Source: Halorussus salinisoli
GTDB lineage: Archaea; Halobacteriota; Halobacteria; Halobacteriales; Haladaptataceae
Assembly: GCA_005239435.1 (NCBI GenBank)
Contig: SZNP01000010.1
Coordinates: forward strand, 156,345-220,344
Length of the DNA: 64,000 nt
Reading direction: 5' to 3'
The position numbers and the translations under genes were made by a program. Under the pieces are notes generated by a model. The model searched no databases. It saw only the letters and a program-made list of their open reading frames with translations, and was not told where the DNA came from. Below are positions 1 to 8,120 of this stretch, one piece after another. Positions within the stretch are counted from its first letter, which is position 1; every line of letters starts with the position of its first letter.

Positions 1-80
1 TCGAGAGACGGATAGTCGATATCCGAGCGCATGAGCAGACGACCGAGAGGTAAAAGAGTCAGGACGACTTCGTCCGAGAC

Positions 81-485
81 GTGACTCGCGTCGTCGTTCC
101 GGTCCGCTACCCGCTGACCGACCACTCCAAACGAACGCTCGCAGAGGCGATTCGCGTCGCCGAGGAGCGCCGCGCGGCGCTGACCGTCCTGCACGTCAAT
201 CTCTATCAGCAGGGTCGGGAGGTGTCGCGCGCGGAACTCAAGCGCGCGGTCGAAGCCGAGTTCGGCCGGGTGAATCGCGCCCGGTACGTCGTCCGCGAAG
301 GGTTCCTGGTCGAGGAGACCATCCTCGAAGAGGTCGCGGCCGAGGAGGCCGACGTGGCGGTCATCGGCCACAAGCAGGCCGGACGCTGGCGGCGCATGCT
401 CCGAAAACTGACCTCCGACCCGGACATCGAGGGGTATCTTCGGGGAAAGCTCGACGCCGAAATAATCACGGTCGGAAACGAGTAG
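81..485 (+). CDS. universal stress protein (UspA-like) domain protein
   Basis: A 134-residue single-domain protein with the alternating beta-alpha pattern of the UspA fold. It opens with a hydrophobic strand (VVVPVRYP), followed by an amphipathic helix (TLAEAIRVAEERRAA) and a second strand (LTVLHVNL). A later strand, ADVAVIGHKQ, sits where ATP-binding Usps carry a G-x2-G-x9-G(S/T) loop. That loop is not intact here, so a non-nucleotide-binding Usp is possible. The start is GTG; no Shine-Dalgarno sequence is evident. It is convergent with the MscS gene that ends 25 bases downstream. The family is linked to stress responses; the specific role is unknown. It could also be described simply as a Rossmann-like conserved haloarchaeal protein. 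Confidence 0.75.
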   Translation: MTRVVVPVRYPLTDHSKRTLAEAIRVAEERRAALTVLHVNLYQQGREVSRAELKRAVEAEFGRVNRARYVVREGFLVEETILEEVAAEEADVAVIGHKQAGRWRRMLRKLTSDPDIEGYLRGKLDAEIITVGNE

Positions 486-510
486 TTCGCTGGAGACGCG
501 CTGCGGACGC

Positions 511-1449
511 TCAGTCCGGCGTGTCGAACTCCTCGGGGCGTGGCTGGCGTTCGGCGTCTTCGACTTCGACGCGGGCGGTGCCGCTGGTCTCGTCGAACAC
601 GTGATGCTGGTGGGGGTACGCGATTTCCACGTCGGCGTCGGCGAGTTCGCTCCAGACCCGTTCCTGAATCTTCGACTGGACCCGGGGCATGTAGTAGGGG
701 TCTTTGACCCAGTAACGGAGGTCCAGCAGGACGCCGTGGTCGGCGAAGTCCTTGATGTACGAGACGGGAGCGGAGGGGTAGCGCGCGCTCCCGATTCGGA
801 TGTCGGGACCGCCCTCCACCACCTCCTGGGTCTCGCGGGCCGCCCGCTCCATGATGGCGCGGGCCTCGTCCACGTCGCCCTCGTAGGTCACGAGGAGTTC
901 GAGCGAGAGCCGAGACCGGGTGTCTTCCGCCGAGTAGTTGATGACGTCCCGGTCGCGCATGTTGGAGTTGGGAATCACGAGGAAGGTGTTTTCGAGGGTG
1001 AAAATCTTGGTGTACCGGAGCGTGATGTCCTCGACGTAGCCTCGCTTGCCGCGGTCCACGAGTTCTATCATGTCGCCGATTTCGTACGGCTGGTCGGCCA
1101 GCAGGAACAGGCCGTTGATGACGCTCCCGATGATGGGCGCGAGGACCAGACCGAGGACGGCGGAGAAGACGGTGACCGACAGCAGGATGTCCCCAGGCTT
1201 GAACCCGAGTTGGCTGGCGGCGACCGAGGCCGCGAGGACCATCACGATGGCTCGAATCCCGCCGAGGACGGTCTTGGTCAGACTCGGCCGCTGGAACCGG
1301 CGCGCGACGGGGCGGCCGAGAAACCGGATGAGGAGTTGACTGCCGTACCACGCGACCACGAGTATCAGCGTGGCCGTGATGAAATTAGCTCCCGGCAGGC
1401 TCCGGAAGGTTCGGACCGCTTCGTCGAGTACGTCCACGACACCGACCAT
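511..1449 (-). CDS. small-conductance mechanosensitive channel (MscS family)
   Basis: A 312-residue membrane protein. The first helix lies near residues 20-40 (LILVVAWYGSQLLIRFLG), with further helices near 55-115. These are followed by the MscS beta-domain signature, seen as YEIGDMIELVDRGKRGYVEDI and IPNSNMRDRDVINYS, and an alpha/beta C-terminal domain. MscS channels open under membrane tension and release solutes during hypo-osmotic shock, which suits a halophile. The ATG at 1449 is preferred because upstream in-frame starts would run into the divergent purM promoter region. The gene is divergent from purM with about 110 bases between them. A second, longer MscS paralogue lies at 51623-52804. 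Confidence 0.9.
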   Translation of the reverse strand: MVGVVDVLDEAVRTFRSLPGANFITATLILVVAWYGSQLLIRFLGRPVARRFQRPSLTKTVLGGIRAIVMVLAASVAASQLGFKPGDILLSVTVFSAVLGLVLAPIIGSVINGLFLLADQPYEIGDMIELVDRGKRGYVEDITLRYTKIFTLENTFLVIPNSNMRDRDVINYSAEDTRSRLSLELLVTYEGDVDEARAIMERAARETQEVVEGGPDIRIGSARYPSAPVSYIKDFADHGVLLDLRYWVKDPYYMPRVQSKIQERVWSELADADVEIAYPHQHHVFDETSGTARVEVEDAERQPRPEEFDTPD

Positions 1450-1561
1450 GAAAGCAACCTTTCCCGCGGTTGGCAAAACGTTAGGGGTTCGTTCGGCGAA
1501 TCCCTCTCGGAGTCCGAACGCAAACGGTGGAACTTTACTCGCGCGTCGCGCCGGTTCGACC

Positions 1562-2551
1562 ATGAGCGACGACGAGGAACTCACCTACGCGGACGCAGGG
1601 GTGGACATCGAGGCCAGCGAGGCTGCCACCTCGGCACTGGTCGGCGCAGTCGGCGACATCGACGAGAGCGAGTACGCGGGCCTGCTCGACATCGGCGACC
1701 GCTACCTCGCGCTGGCGACCGACGGCGTGGGGACGAAACTGCTCGTGGCCGAGGCTCTCGGCGACTACTCCACCGTCGGCATCGACTGCATCGCCATGAA
1801 CGCCAACGACCTCGTGGCGTCGGGCGTCGAACCCGTCGCCTTCGTCGACTACCTCGCAGTGGACGAACCCAGCGAGGAGTTCTCCGAGCAGGTCGGCGAG
1901 GGTCTCTCGCGCGGGGCGGAGGAGGCCGGTGTGGCGCTGGTCGGCGGCGAGACCGCGGTGATGCCCGAGGTCATCAAGGGGTTGGATCTCGCGGGCGCGT
2001 GCGTCGGACTCACGCCGAAGGACGCCGTCTTCCCCGGCGAGGCCGAGGTCGGCGACGCGCTGGTCGGGTTCCGCTCCAGCGGCATCCACTCGAACGGTCT
2101 CACCCTCGCTCGGGAGGCCGCGACTCGCAATCACGACTACGTCGACCCCTTCCCGCTCGACGCCGACGGGACCGACGCAGAACGGTCGATCGGCGAGGTC
2201 CTGCTGGAACCCACGCGCATCTACACCTACCTACTCGACCACCTCCGCGAACGCGAGGTCCACGCCGCGGCCCACGTCACGGGCGGCGGATGGACCAATC
2301 TCTCGCGGATGGGCGACCACCGGTACGAGATTACCGACCCGTTCGACGCCCAACCGGTCTTCGAATTCGTGCAGAGCGAGGGCAGCGTCGGCGACGAGGA
2401 GATGCACCGGACGTTCAACATGGGCACCGGCTTCGTGGTCGCGCTCCCCGAGGACGACGCCGGGTCGCTCGCGGCAGAGACGGACGGCCGCGTCATCGGC
2501 GAAGTGCGGGAGGGCGACGCGGTGGCGATTCGCGGACTGGAACTGAACTGA
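1562..2551 (+). CDS. purM: phosphoribosylformylglycinamidine cyclo-ligase (AIR synthetase)
   Basis: A 330-residue PurM that closes the imidazole ring of FGAM with ATP to form AIR, in de novo purine synthesis. It starts with the family opening LTYADAGVDIEA. It continues with ATDGVGTKL (residues about 53-61), the AIRS-domain helix MNANDLVASG, the glycine-rich GGETAVMPE, and the C-terminal subdomain with SGIHSNGLTLAR and HVTGGGWTNL. Length matches the family. The ATG at 1562 fits the conserved N-terminus. It is transcribed alone, away from mscS. An inverted repeat (CTCGGCC-GGT-GGCCGAG) lies about 55 bases after the stop but has no clear T-tract. Confidence 0.97.
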   Translation: MSDDEELTYADAGVDIEASEAATSALVGAVGDIDESEYAGLLDIGDRYLALATDGVGTKLLVAEALGDYSTVGIDCIAMNANDLVASGVEPVAFVDYLAVDEPSEEFSEQVGEGLSRGAEEAGVALVGGETAVMPEVIKGLDLAGACVGLTPKDAVFPGEAEVGDALVGFRSSGIHSNGLTLAREAATRNHDYVDPFPLDADGTDAERSIGEVLLEPTRIYTYLLDHLREREVHAAAHVTGGGWTNLSRMGDHRYEITDPFDAQPVFEFVQSEGSVGDEEMHRTFNMGTGFVVALPEDDAGSLAAETDGRVIGEVREGDAVAIRGLELN

Positions 2552-3020
2552 GCGGTCGGTTCGGTCGGCACGCTATTGGTTGGTCCCGGTCTTGTTTATT
2601 AAGTCTCGGCCGGTGGCCGAGGTGGTTCCGGGTAGGTGATAATCTCGATTCTTTGCTCCTCTAGCAACCCATATAATTTGTATAATATTATAAATATATG
2701 TTTAACATATCTACGTATGTCTCTAAGCCCGACGAACCATCTGGCGCGTGGTGGCGCGCCACTACTAGCGCGGCGCTCAACCGCGCGGGGTCGTCGGGAA
2801 CGGACGTGACCGCAGACTCGGAAGACGAGGGTTGTCTTCCGGTGGACGAGGACCGCAAGCCGACGGCCGAGGACCGCAAGTGGTCGGGGAGGTTCGAGGC
2901 TCTCGCGGTGCTGTGCGGTGACTCCTTTGCTCGAGCCCGAAGTTAGCTCCTACTCGTTTTCACTCCGAATAACTCGACAGACGCTCCAATCACTTGACTT
3001 CCCAGTCTCCAAAACCCGCC
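2552..3020. other. gene-free interval with AT-rich segment and repeat copy A
   Basis: About 470 bases between purM and the DUF2797 gene. Bases 2650-2735 are AT-rich with TATA-like runs (ATAATATTATAAATAT) but no recognisable gene follows. Bases 2738-2956 match the dispersed repeat described separately. The open frame 2698-2946 has no family resemblance and falls inside the repeat. Confidence 0.6.
2738..2956 (-). repeat. dispersed CTAG-containing repeat, copy A
   Basis: Read on the minus strand, this segment shares ordered blocks with the copy at 22887-23040. The first block is a GGAGCTAAC start, related to the AGCTAGCTACTCC start of the other copy. Next come an ACCGCAC block, ACCTCCCCGACC next to GGTCCTCGGCC, and a final CGCGCCACCACGCGCC. 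It includes a hairpin at 2819-2841 with stem CGGAAGAC/GTCTTCCG and a 7-base loop; the identical stem recurs at 9265-9287. The block GCGCGGCGCTCA-ACCGCGCG also occurs in copy B, where 14 extra bases complete a long hairpin. Confidence 0.6.
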
Positions 3021-3776
3021 CTAGAACGCCGCCAGACTCGACTGCAACTCCCTATCCGATTGTTCCTCTCGAATTTCGTAGCCGACCAACTCCCGCAGGT
3101 CCACCGCATAGGTGGTCCCGCCGCGCTCCAGCACCAGCACCCGGCCCTGTACTCCCAGAATCTCGCCGGTCAGCACGGTTTCTGGGACCGGCGCGGCGTC
3201 CAGTTCGAGTCCGTAGTCGAAGTCGAAGGTCTCGATTGGGTCGAACTCTGCGAGGGTCGCGCGCCACCGCTCGACGTCCACGTCTCGATGGATACCCGAA
3301 ATCTTCGCAGGCACGCGCACGCGGTCGGTGAACTCCTCGGCTATCTGAGCCTCGATTTCGCGGGCGACGCGGCCGTTCTCGACCGTTCGGAGGTGGGCCG
3401 CCCGGTCCGCGCCTTGCTCGCGCAGGCGGGTCGGGAGTCGCCACTCGCGGGTCACGCCGACCTTGAACGTCGCGGGTGCGAACGCCGCGAGGTAGATGGC
3501 GTGGTCGTCGTAGCAGTCCATCTCGTCCTTGAGACAGGTGCCGGTACACCGGGCGCAGACCCACGTGCTGGTATGTTGGTCACAGTAGGGCGCACGCTCG
3601 TGTTGGCAGTCGTAGTGAATCGTCCCATCGAGCGTTCCGGCACACCGACGTTCGCCGAGCGAGTAGCCGAGGCTCCGGCCAGTTTCCAGCGGCTCTCGGT
3701 CCACTGTCCCCGCGTCGGCGACGAGTATCGCGGGGTGGCGCTCGTCGCTTTCGGTCTCGTACCCGACGATTTGCAC
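3021..3776 (-). CDS. DUF2797 family protein
   Basis: About 251 residues. The protein has a cysteine/histidine cluster typical of DUF2797 (HYDCQHERAPYCDQH, then CARCTGTCLKDEMDC), likely a metal site. A segment resembling the GIY-YIG-like core follows (AIYLAAFAPATFKVGVTREWRL, with TRLREQGA). A C-terminal beta-rich part ends in ELVGYEIREE. Function is not established for the family. I chose the GTG at 3776 because the conserved opening (VQIVGYE) begins there and a TTTAGG box lies about 25 bases upstream, which suits a leaderless transcript. An in-frame ATG at 3872 would add about 32 unconserved residues. Confidence 0.8.
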   Translation of the reverse strand: MQIVGYETESDERHPAILVADAGTVDREPLETGRSLGYSLGERRCAGTLDGTIHYDCQHERAPYCDQHTSTWVCARCTGTCLKDEMDCYDDHAIYLAAFAPATFKVGVTREWRLPTRLREQGADRAAHLRTVENGRVAREIEAQIAEEFTDRVRVPAKISGIHRDVDVERWRATLAEFDPIETFDFDYGLELDAAPVPETVLTGEILGVQGRVLVLERGGTTYAVDLRELVGYEIREEQSDRELQSSLAAF

Positions 3777-3918
3777 GCTCGCGGCTACGGGTTCGGTTCC
3801 TAAAGGCGTGCCGTTCGTCACGTCGTCCCGAAACCAAATCGAAGGAAAGACGCGCGAACGCGAGTTTTCCACTCGACTTCCGCAAGCTAACTCCTTTTAT
3901 TTCTCTATAATACTAGAA

Positions 3919-3930
3919 ACATTTTATTGC
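3919..3930 (+). promoter_or_regulatory. probable TATA box of halolysin 1
   Basis: ACATTTTATTGC lies about 26-37 bases before the ATG at 3956 in an otherwise AT-rich stretch. The spacing is that of a haloarchaeal TATA box with a leaderless or very short-leader transcript. Other AT-rich boxes nearby make the exact site uncertain. Confidence 0.4.
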
Positions 3931-3955
3931 TGTGGGGGTTTTATTCGTGTGATGT

Positions 3956-5149
3956 ATGCGAGACAGCAACGAAGGTGTGTCACGGCGTAACGTGCTCAAA
4001 GTAGCTGGCGCGTCTGTCGCGACCGCGGCGGGAAGCGGTCTGGCGGCGGCAAAGCCCAGCGATACGGTCGAAGTCAACGTCGGTTTCTCGTCCCAGCGCG
4101 GCCGGGACGCGGCGGTTGCCGAGGCGAGCGAGGTCGTTCGGGAGTTCGACTCTCTCGACATCGTGACCGCCAAGATGCCCAAGCAGGCAGCCACGAGTCT
4201 CGAACAGAATCCGAACGTCCGATACGTCGAGCAGAACGGGACGATGCAGGCACTCGCCCAGACCCTGCCGTGGGGTGTCGACCGCGTGGATGCGGAAGTC
4301 CTCCACGCGAACGGCGAGACCGGCAACGGCGCGGACGTCGCCATCATCGACACGGGCATTGACGACGACCACCCCGACCTCCAGAACAACCTCGGCGAGG
4401 GCAAGGCCTTCGTCTCCTGTGGTACCGGTGGCTGGACCGGTAGCTGTTCGTTCTCGGGCAACAGTAACTCGTGTAATTACGAGTGGTCCGACGACAACGA
4501 CCACGGTACCCACTGCGCCGGTATCGCCGACGCCGTGAACAACAGCGAGGGTGTGGTAGGCGTCTCGACGGAAGCCACCCTCCACGCCGTCAAGGTGCTG
4601 GACTGTGGTGGCAGCGGTACCTACTCGGACATCGCGGCGGGCATCGAGTACGTCGCCGACCAGGGCTGGGACGTCGGGTCACTCTCGCTCGGCGGCGACT
4701 CGGGTTCCTCGGCGCTCAAGGACGCGGTCCAGTACGCCACTGACAACGGCGTGCTGCTCGTCGCCGCGGCGGGCAACGATGGTTCCTGTACCGACTGTGT
4801 GGGCTACCCCGCCGCCTACAGCGAAGTGATGGCGGTCAGTTCGACGGCGAGCGACGACAGCCTCTCGGACTTCTCCTCGCAGGGTCCGGAAGTCGAGATC
4901 GCCGCGCCCGGTACCGACATCTACTCGACCGTGCCCGGCGGCTACGACACCTTCTCGGGCACCTCGATGGCCTGTCCGCACGTTTCGGGTGCGGGCGGTC
5001 AGCTGATGTCGAACGGCTACACCAACGGCGATGCCCGGAGCCAGCTGAAGTCCACGGCCGAGGACATCGGTCTTACCAGCAACGAGTCCGGCTCGGGTCT
5101 GCTCGACGCCGCCGCGGCGCTCGGCTACGACTCCAGCGATAGCACGTAA
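3956..5149 (+). CDS. Tat-exported subtilisin-like serine protease (halolysin) 1
   Basis: A 397-residue preproprotease. A twin-arginine signal (SRRNVLKVAG, residues 9-18) leads to export. A propeptide-like region (about 35-105) resembles peptidase inhibitor I9 and contains NPNVRYVEQNG. The S8 catalytic domain follows, with Asp132 (IIDTGIDDDHPDL), His183 (DHGTHCAG), oxyanion Asn274 and Ser337 (GTSMACPH). Several cysteines suggest disulfides. The chain ends about 60 residues after the active serine, so it lacks the C-terminal extension known from classical halolysins. It is the first of a tandem pair with 5416-6609, and a BsuPI-type inhibitor gene follows. Its likely role is extracellular protein degradation. 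Confidence 0.95.
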   Translation: MRDSNEGVSRRNVLKVAGASVATAAGSGLAAAKPSDTVEVNVGFSSQRGRDAAVAEASEVVREFDSLDIVTAKMPKQAATSLEQNPNVRYVEQNGTMQALAQTLPWGVDRVDAEVLHANGETGNGADVAIIDTGIDDDHPDLQNNLGEGKAFVSCGTGGWTGSCSFSGNSNSCNYEWSDDNDHGTHCAGIADAVNNSEGVVGVSTEATLHAVKVLDCGGSGTYSDIAAGIEYVADQGWDVGSLSLGGDSGSSALKDAVQYATDNGVLLVAAAGNDGSCTDCVGYPAAYSEVMAVSSTASDDSLSDFSSQGPEVEIAAPGTDIYSTVPGGYDTFSGTSMACPHVSGAGGQLMSNGYTNGDARSQLKSTAEDIGLTSNESGSGLLDAAAALGYDSSDST

Positions 5150-5173
5150 TCGCTACATCAGCAGTTGCACCCC

Positions 5174-5200
5174 GTTTTTCCAGTCGGTATCCTATTTTTC
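5174..5200 (+). terminator. T-rich putative terminator after halolysin 1
   Basis: Two T5 runs (CGTTTTTCC and CTATTTTTCGG) lie 25-50 bases after the stop codon. Archaeal termination commonly uses such T-tracts without a required hairpin. Inferred from position only. Confidence 0.4.
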
Positions 5201-5415
5201 GGCGGGTTTCCAGTCTTCCGCTCGTCGCGGTTTCGGGTACCTGCTCACTCCGTGCACCCCCTATTTAAATTCTACTTCAGGTGAAGAATTGAAGTCTATA
5301 TTTCGATAGAGCAAATATTTATAACCAACATGCGGAGCAATCCCTTCATCTAGATTAATTTATTGACGTTATTGAGAAAAACTTATTATCTATCTACGCG
5401 CTATTTTCACATGCC
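5201..5415 (+). promoter_or_regulatory. AT-rich promoter region of halolysin 2 with inverted repeats
   Basis: About 215 AT-rich bases between the two protease genes. It holds TATA-like boxes (CTATTTAAATTC at 5261-5272, ATATTTATAACC at 5315-5326) and a nested inverted repeat: CTTCAGGTGAAG at 5275-5286, and ACTTCA/TGAAGT at 5274-5279 and 5290-5295. Such a palindrome next to a TATA box is a reasonable operator candidate. The upstream region of halolysin 1 does not share it, so the two genes may be controlled differently. Confidence 0.4.
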
Positions 5416-6609
5416 ATGCTAGGTAACGACAATGGTACTTCGAGGCGAAACGTTCTCAAGATGGCCGGTGCATCCGTGGCGACCGCGGCTGCCAGCGGCC
5501 TCGCAGCAGCGAAGCCCGGTGACACGGTGGAGGTCAACGTCGGCTTCGAGTCCGAGCGTGGCCGCCAGAAGGCGCTAAGTGCGGCCGACGAAGTCGTCCG
5601 TGACTTCAACTCGCTGGACATCGTGACCATCCGTGCGGTGAAGAAGTCCGTCTCGGCGCTCGAAAGCAACCCGAACGTGCGCTACGTCGAGGAGAACGGG
5701 ACGATGGAGGCGCTCGCCGAGACCCTGCCGTGGGGCCAGGACCGCGTCGACTCCGACGTACTCCACGCCAACGGCGAACTCGGCTCCGGTGCCGACGTGG
5801 CCATCATCGACACGGGAATCGACGACGACCATCCCGACCTGACCGACCACCTCGGCAAGGGCAAGGCCTTCGTCTCCTGCGACACGTCCGGTGGCTGTCG
5901 CTTCGGTGCGAAGCCGGCGGACAACACGTGTAACTACGCGTGGACCGACGACAACAATCACGGCACCCACTGCGCCGGTATCGCGGCCGGCGACGACAAC
6001 AGCGAGGGCGTCATCGGCGTCGGACCGGACATCACGCTCCACGCCGTGAAAGTCCTCGACAAGTGTGGTAGCGGCTCGTACTCGGACATCGCGGCGGGCA
6101 TCGAGTACGTCGCCGACCAGGGCTGGGACGTCGGTTCCATGTCGCTCGGTGGCGATTCGGGATCCTCGGCGCTCAAGGACGCGGTCCAGTACGCCACCGA
6201 CAACGGCGTGTTCCTGGTGGCGGCCGCTGGTAACGACGGACCGTGTACCGACTGTGTGGGCTACCCCGCCGCCTACAGCGAAGTGATGGCGGTCAGTTCG
6301 ACGGCGAGCGACGACAGCCTCTCGGACTTCTCCTCGCAGGGTCCGGAAGTCGAGATCGCCGCGCCCGGTACCGACATCTACTCGTCGGTCGCCAACGGCG
6401 GCTACGACACCTACTCGGGCACCTCGATGGCCTGTCCGCACGTTGCGGGCGCGGGCGGCCAGCTGATGGCCGACGGTTACACCAACAGCGATACTCGCAG
6501 CCAGCTGAAGTCCACGGCCGAGGACATCGGTCTGGCCAGCAACGAGTCCGGCTCGGGTCTGCTCGACGCCGCCGCGGCGCTCGGCTACGACTCCAGCGAC
6601 GATACGTAA
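5416..6609 (+). CDS. Tat-exported subtilisin-like serine protease (halolysin) 2
   Basis: A second 397-residue halolysin. It has the Tat signal SRRNVLKMAG, an I9-like propeptide, and an S8 domain with Asp132, His182 (NHGTHCAG) and Ser337 (GTSMACPH). It lacks a C-terminal extension, like its neighbour. The paralogues share most of their sequence, and a 141-base segment (6244-6384) is identical to 4787-4927, including synonymous sites. The regions around residues 155-175 differ most (two disulfide-type loops of different sequence), which could change specificity. The start at 5416 is aligned with the upstream paralogue. Confidence 0.95.
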   Translation: MLGNDNGTSRRNVLKMAGASVATAAASGLAAAKPGDTVEVNVGFESERGRQKALSAADEVVRDFNSLDIVTIRAVKKSVSALESNPNVRYVEENGTMEALAETLPWGQDRVDSDVLHANGELGSGADVAIIDTGIDDDHPDLTDHLGKGKAFVSCDTSGGCRFGAKPADNTCNYAWTDDNNHGTHCAGIAAGDDNSEGVIGVGPDITLHAVKVLDKCGSGSYSDIAAGIEYVADQGWDVGSMSLGGDSGSSALKDAVQYATDNGVFLVAAAGNDGPCTDCVGYPAAYSEVMAVSSTASDDSLSDFSSQGPEVEIAAPGTDIYSSVANGGYDTYSGTSMACPHVAGAGGQLMADGYTNSDTRSQLKSTAEDIGLASNESGSGLLDAAAALGYDSSDDT

Positions 6610-6671
6610 CTCGTCGACTCCCCCGAAGCGAACTCCTCCTTTCGACACTCGGATTCGAACTGGCACGTCGG

Positions 6672-6776
6672 GTCGCTTCGCTCGGTGGTAGCACGTCCAA
6701 CGCGGTCAGGGACGCCGTCGAGTCTGCCGACAGCCGAGGCGTCACGCTCGTCGCGGCCGCAGAGACGGGGCCGGAT
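6672..6776 (+). pseudogene. fragment of a third subtilisin-like protease
   Basis: About 35 codons that read as VASLGGSTSNAV-RDAVESADSRGV-TLVAAAETGPD. They align with the intact paralogues around SLSLGGDSGSSALKDAVQYA and GVLLVAAAGNDG, that is residues about 242-276. The oxyanion asparagine is lost (AAGN has become AAET), and neither start, propeptide nor catalytic residues remain. The fragment sits between halolysin 2 and the BsuPI gene. It is most simply a decayed third tandem copy. Confidence 0.7.
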
Positions 6777-6833
6777 TCGAGCGACGACTGGACTCACGAA
6801 AAGTTTTCAGCGCTCGGTCTCGCAGTAGAAATT

Positions 6834-7166
6834 ATGACGCTACGGAGTTCTGTCACCGCCACGGTCGAAGCCGACCGCGTCGTGTTCGAGTACGTCGTCG
6901 AGAACGTCGGCAACGACCCCGCCGAACTGACGTTCCGAAGCGCCCAGACCGCCGACTTCGCCGTCCTCGAAGACGGCGAGGAGGTCTGGCGGGCCAGCGA
7001 GGGCCAGATGTTCGCCCAGATGATCCAGAACGAGACCATCGACGCGGGCGACGGCGAGACCTTCCCCGGCGAGTGGGACGACCCCTCGCCCGGCGACTAC
7101 ACGGTCGTCGCTACCCTGAACACGACCGACGACGACGCGGAGGCCCGGGCCGACTTCTCGGTGTAG
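6834..7166 (+). CDS. BsuPI-type (intracellular proteinase inhibitor-like) domain protein
   Basis: A 110-residue acidic all-beta protein. Its pattern matches the BsuPI domain: an opening strand (SSVTATVEADRVVFEYVVEN), the NVGNDPAELTF turn, then SAQTADFAVLEDGEEVWRAS, MFAQMIQNETIDAGDGETF and a closing DPSPGDYTVVATLN strand. The family founder in Bacillus inhibits intracellular subtilisin. There is no signal peptide, so it is probably cytoplasmic. Its position after two subtilisin-type genes and a third fragment suggests protection against prematurely folded protease. The ATG at 6834 is chosen because residues before it belong to the protease remnant. Inhibitory activity is inferred, not shown. 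Confidence 0.8.
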   Translation: MTLRSSVTATVEADRVVFEYVVENVGNDPAELTFRSAQTADFAVLEDGEEVWRASEGQMFAQMIQNETIDAGDGETFPGEWDDPSPGDYTVVATLNTTDDDAEARADFSV

Positions 7167-7259
7167 ATTCCCCGGGCGAACCTGTCTGAAATTCTACCAA
7201 ACCGAGTTTCAGCGAGTTTTGAAGTCGTCCCTTCCCGAACGACTACCGGAGAGACGACG

Positions 7260-8066
7260 ATGGCCGCTACCGACCCCGAAGCCTACCTCGCGCGCATCGG
7301 TCTGGACCCGTCGGCAGTCGAACCGCCGGGCCTCGAAACGCTCGAATCGCTCCAGCGCGCCCACGTCACCGCGGTACCGTTCGAGACGCTCGCCGTGACG
7401 GGCGACCCCTTCGGCTCTCGGGACGGCGAGGGCGTGACCCTGACCCTGCCTCACCTCTACGAGAAGGTCGTCGAGCGCGAGCGAGGGGGTTTCTGCTTCG
7501 AGTTGAACGGGCTCTTCGGGTGGTTGTTGGCGGAACTCGGCTTCGACGCCGACCGCATCGCCGCGCAGATGTTGAGCGACGACGGCGACCCCCGGCCGCC
7601 CGCGAACCACCACGCCCACCTCGTGTCGCTCGACCGGCCGTACGTCGTTGACGTCGGCTGTGGGATTCCGACGATGCGACGACCGCTCCCGCTCGATGGG
7701 AGCGTCCGGGCCGACACTGCGGGCGTCGAGTGGCGCGTGGTCGAGAGCGACCGACCGGACGCGGCCTATCTGACCCAGTGTCGGAGTCCCGGCGACGACG
7801 AGTGGGCCGACCGCTACGTCTTCGACGCCACGCCGCGGAAGCTCAGTTACTTCGAGGCGACCTGCGACCACCTCGCTACCGCCCCCGAGTCGTCGTTCAC
7901 GGGCGACCCGACCGTCTCGATTGCGTCCGAGCGCGGGCACCTGAAGCTCTCGCCCGAGACGTTCAGTCGCTCGGAGCGCGGCGACCGACACGAGCGCGAA
8001 GTCGATGTGGAGGAGTGGTACGACCTGCTCGAATCGGAGTTCGGCGTCGAGTACGGCCCGGCGTGA
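7260..8066 (+). CDS. arylamine N-acetyltransferase family protein
   Basis: A 268-residue NAT. The catalytic triad is visible: Cys79 in RGGFCFELNGLF, His120 in NHHAHLVSL, and Asp131 in VVDVGCG. N-terminal helices with VPFETLAV match the family, and the C-terminal beta-barrel/lid ends near YDLLESEFGVEYGP. NATs transfer acetyl from acetyl-CoA to arylamines and hydrazines. Haloarchaeal substrates are not known to me. It stands alone, about 90 bases after the BsuPI gene, and is followed by a repeat-filled gap. Confidence 0.93.
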   Translation: MAATDPEAYLARIGLDPSAVEPPGLETLESLQRAHVTAVPFETLAVTGDPFGSRDGEGVTLTLPHLYEKVVERERGGFCFELNGLFGWLLAELGFDADRIAAQMLSDDGDPRPPANHHAHLVSLDRPYVVDVGCGIPTMRRPLPLDGSVRADTAGVEWRVVESDRPDAAYLTQCRSPGDDEWADRYVFDATPRKLSYFEATCDHLATAPESSFTGDPTVSIASERGHLKLSPETFSRSERGDRHEREVDVEEWYDLLESEFGVEYGPA

Positions 8067-8120
8067 TTCTCCCCTCTCCTCGGCGCTGAGAGACGTATTC
8101 TCTCTCAGCTCTGGCAGACG

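Noticed and set aside
601..2664. Long open frame on the plus strand covering the mscS gene and purM
   Set aside because: It is antisense to mscS and out of frame with purM. High GC at third positions removes stop codons in other frames; the translation has no family pattern.
2698..2946. 82-codon open frame after purM with an AT-rich upstream region
   Set aside because: It lies almost wholly in repeat copy A and has no family resemblance.
5331..5354. Seven-codon frame in the halolysin 2 leader (possible upstream ORF)
   Set aside because: Too short and AT-rich to distinguish from chance, with no coupling to the main start.
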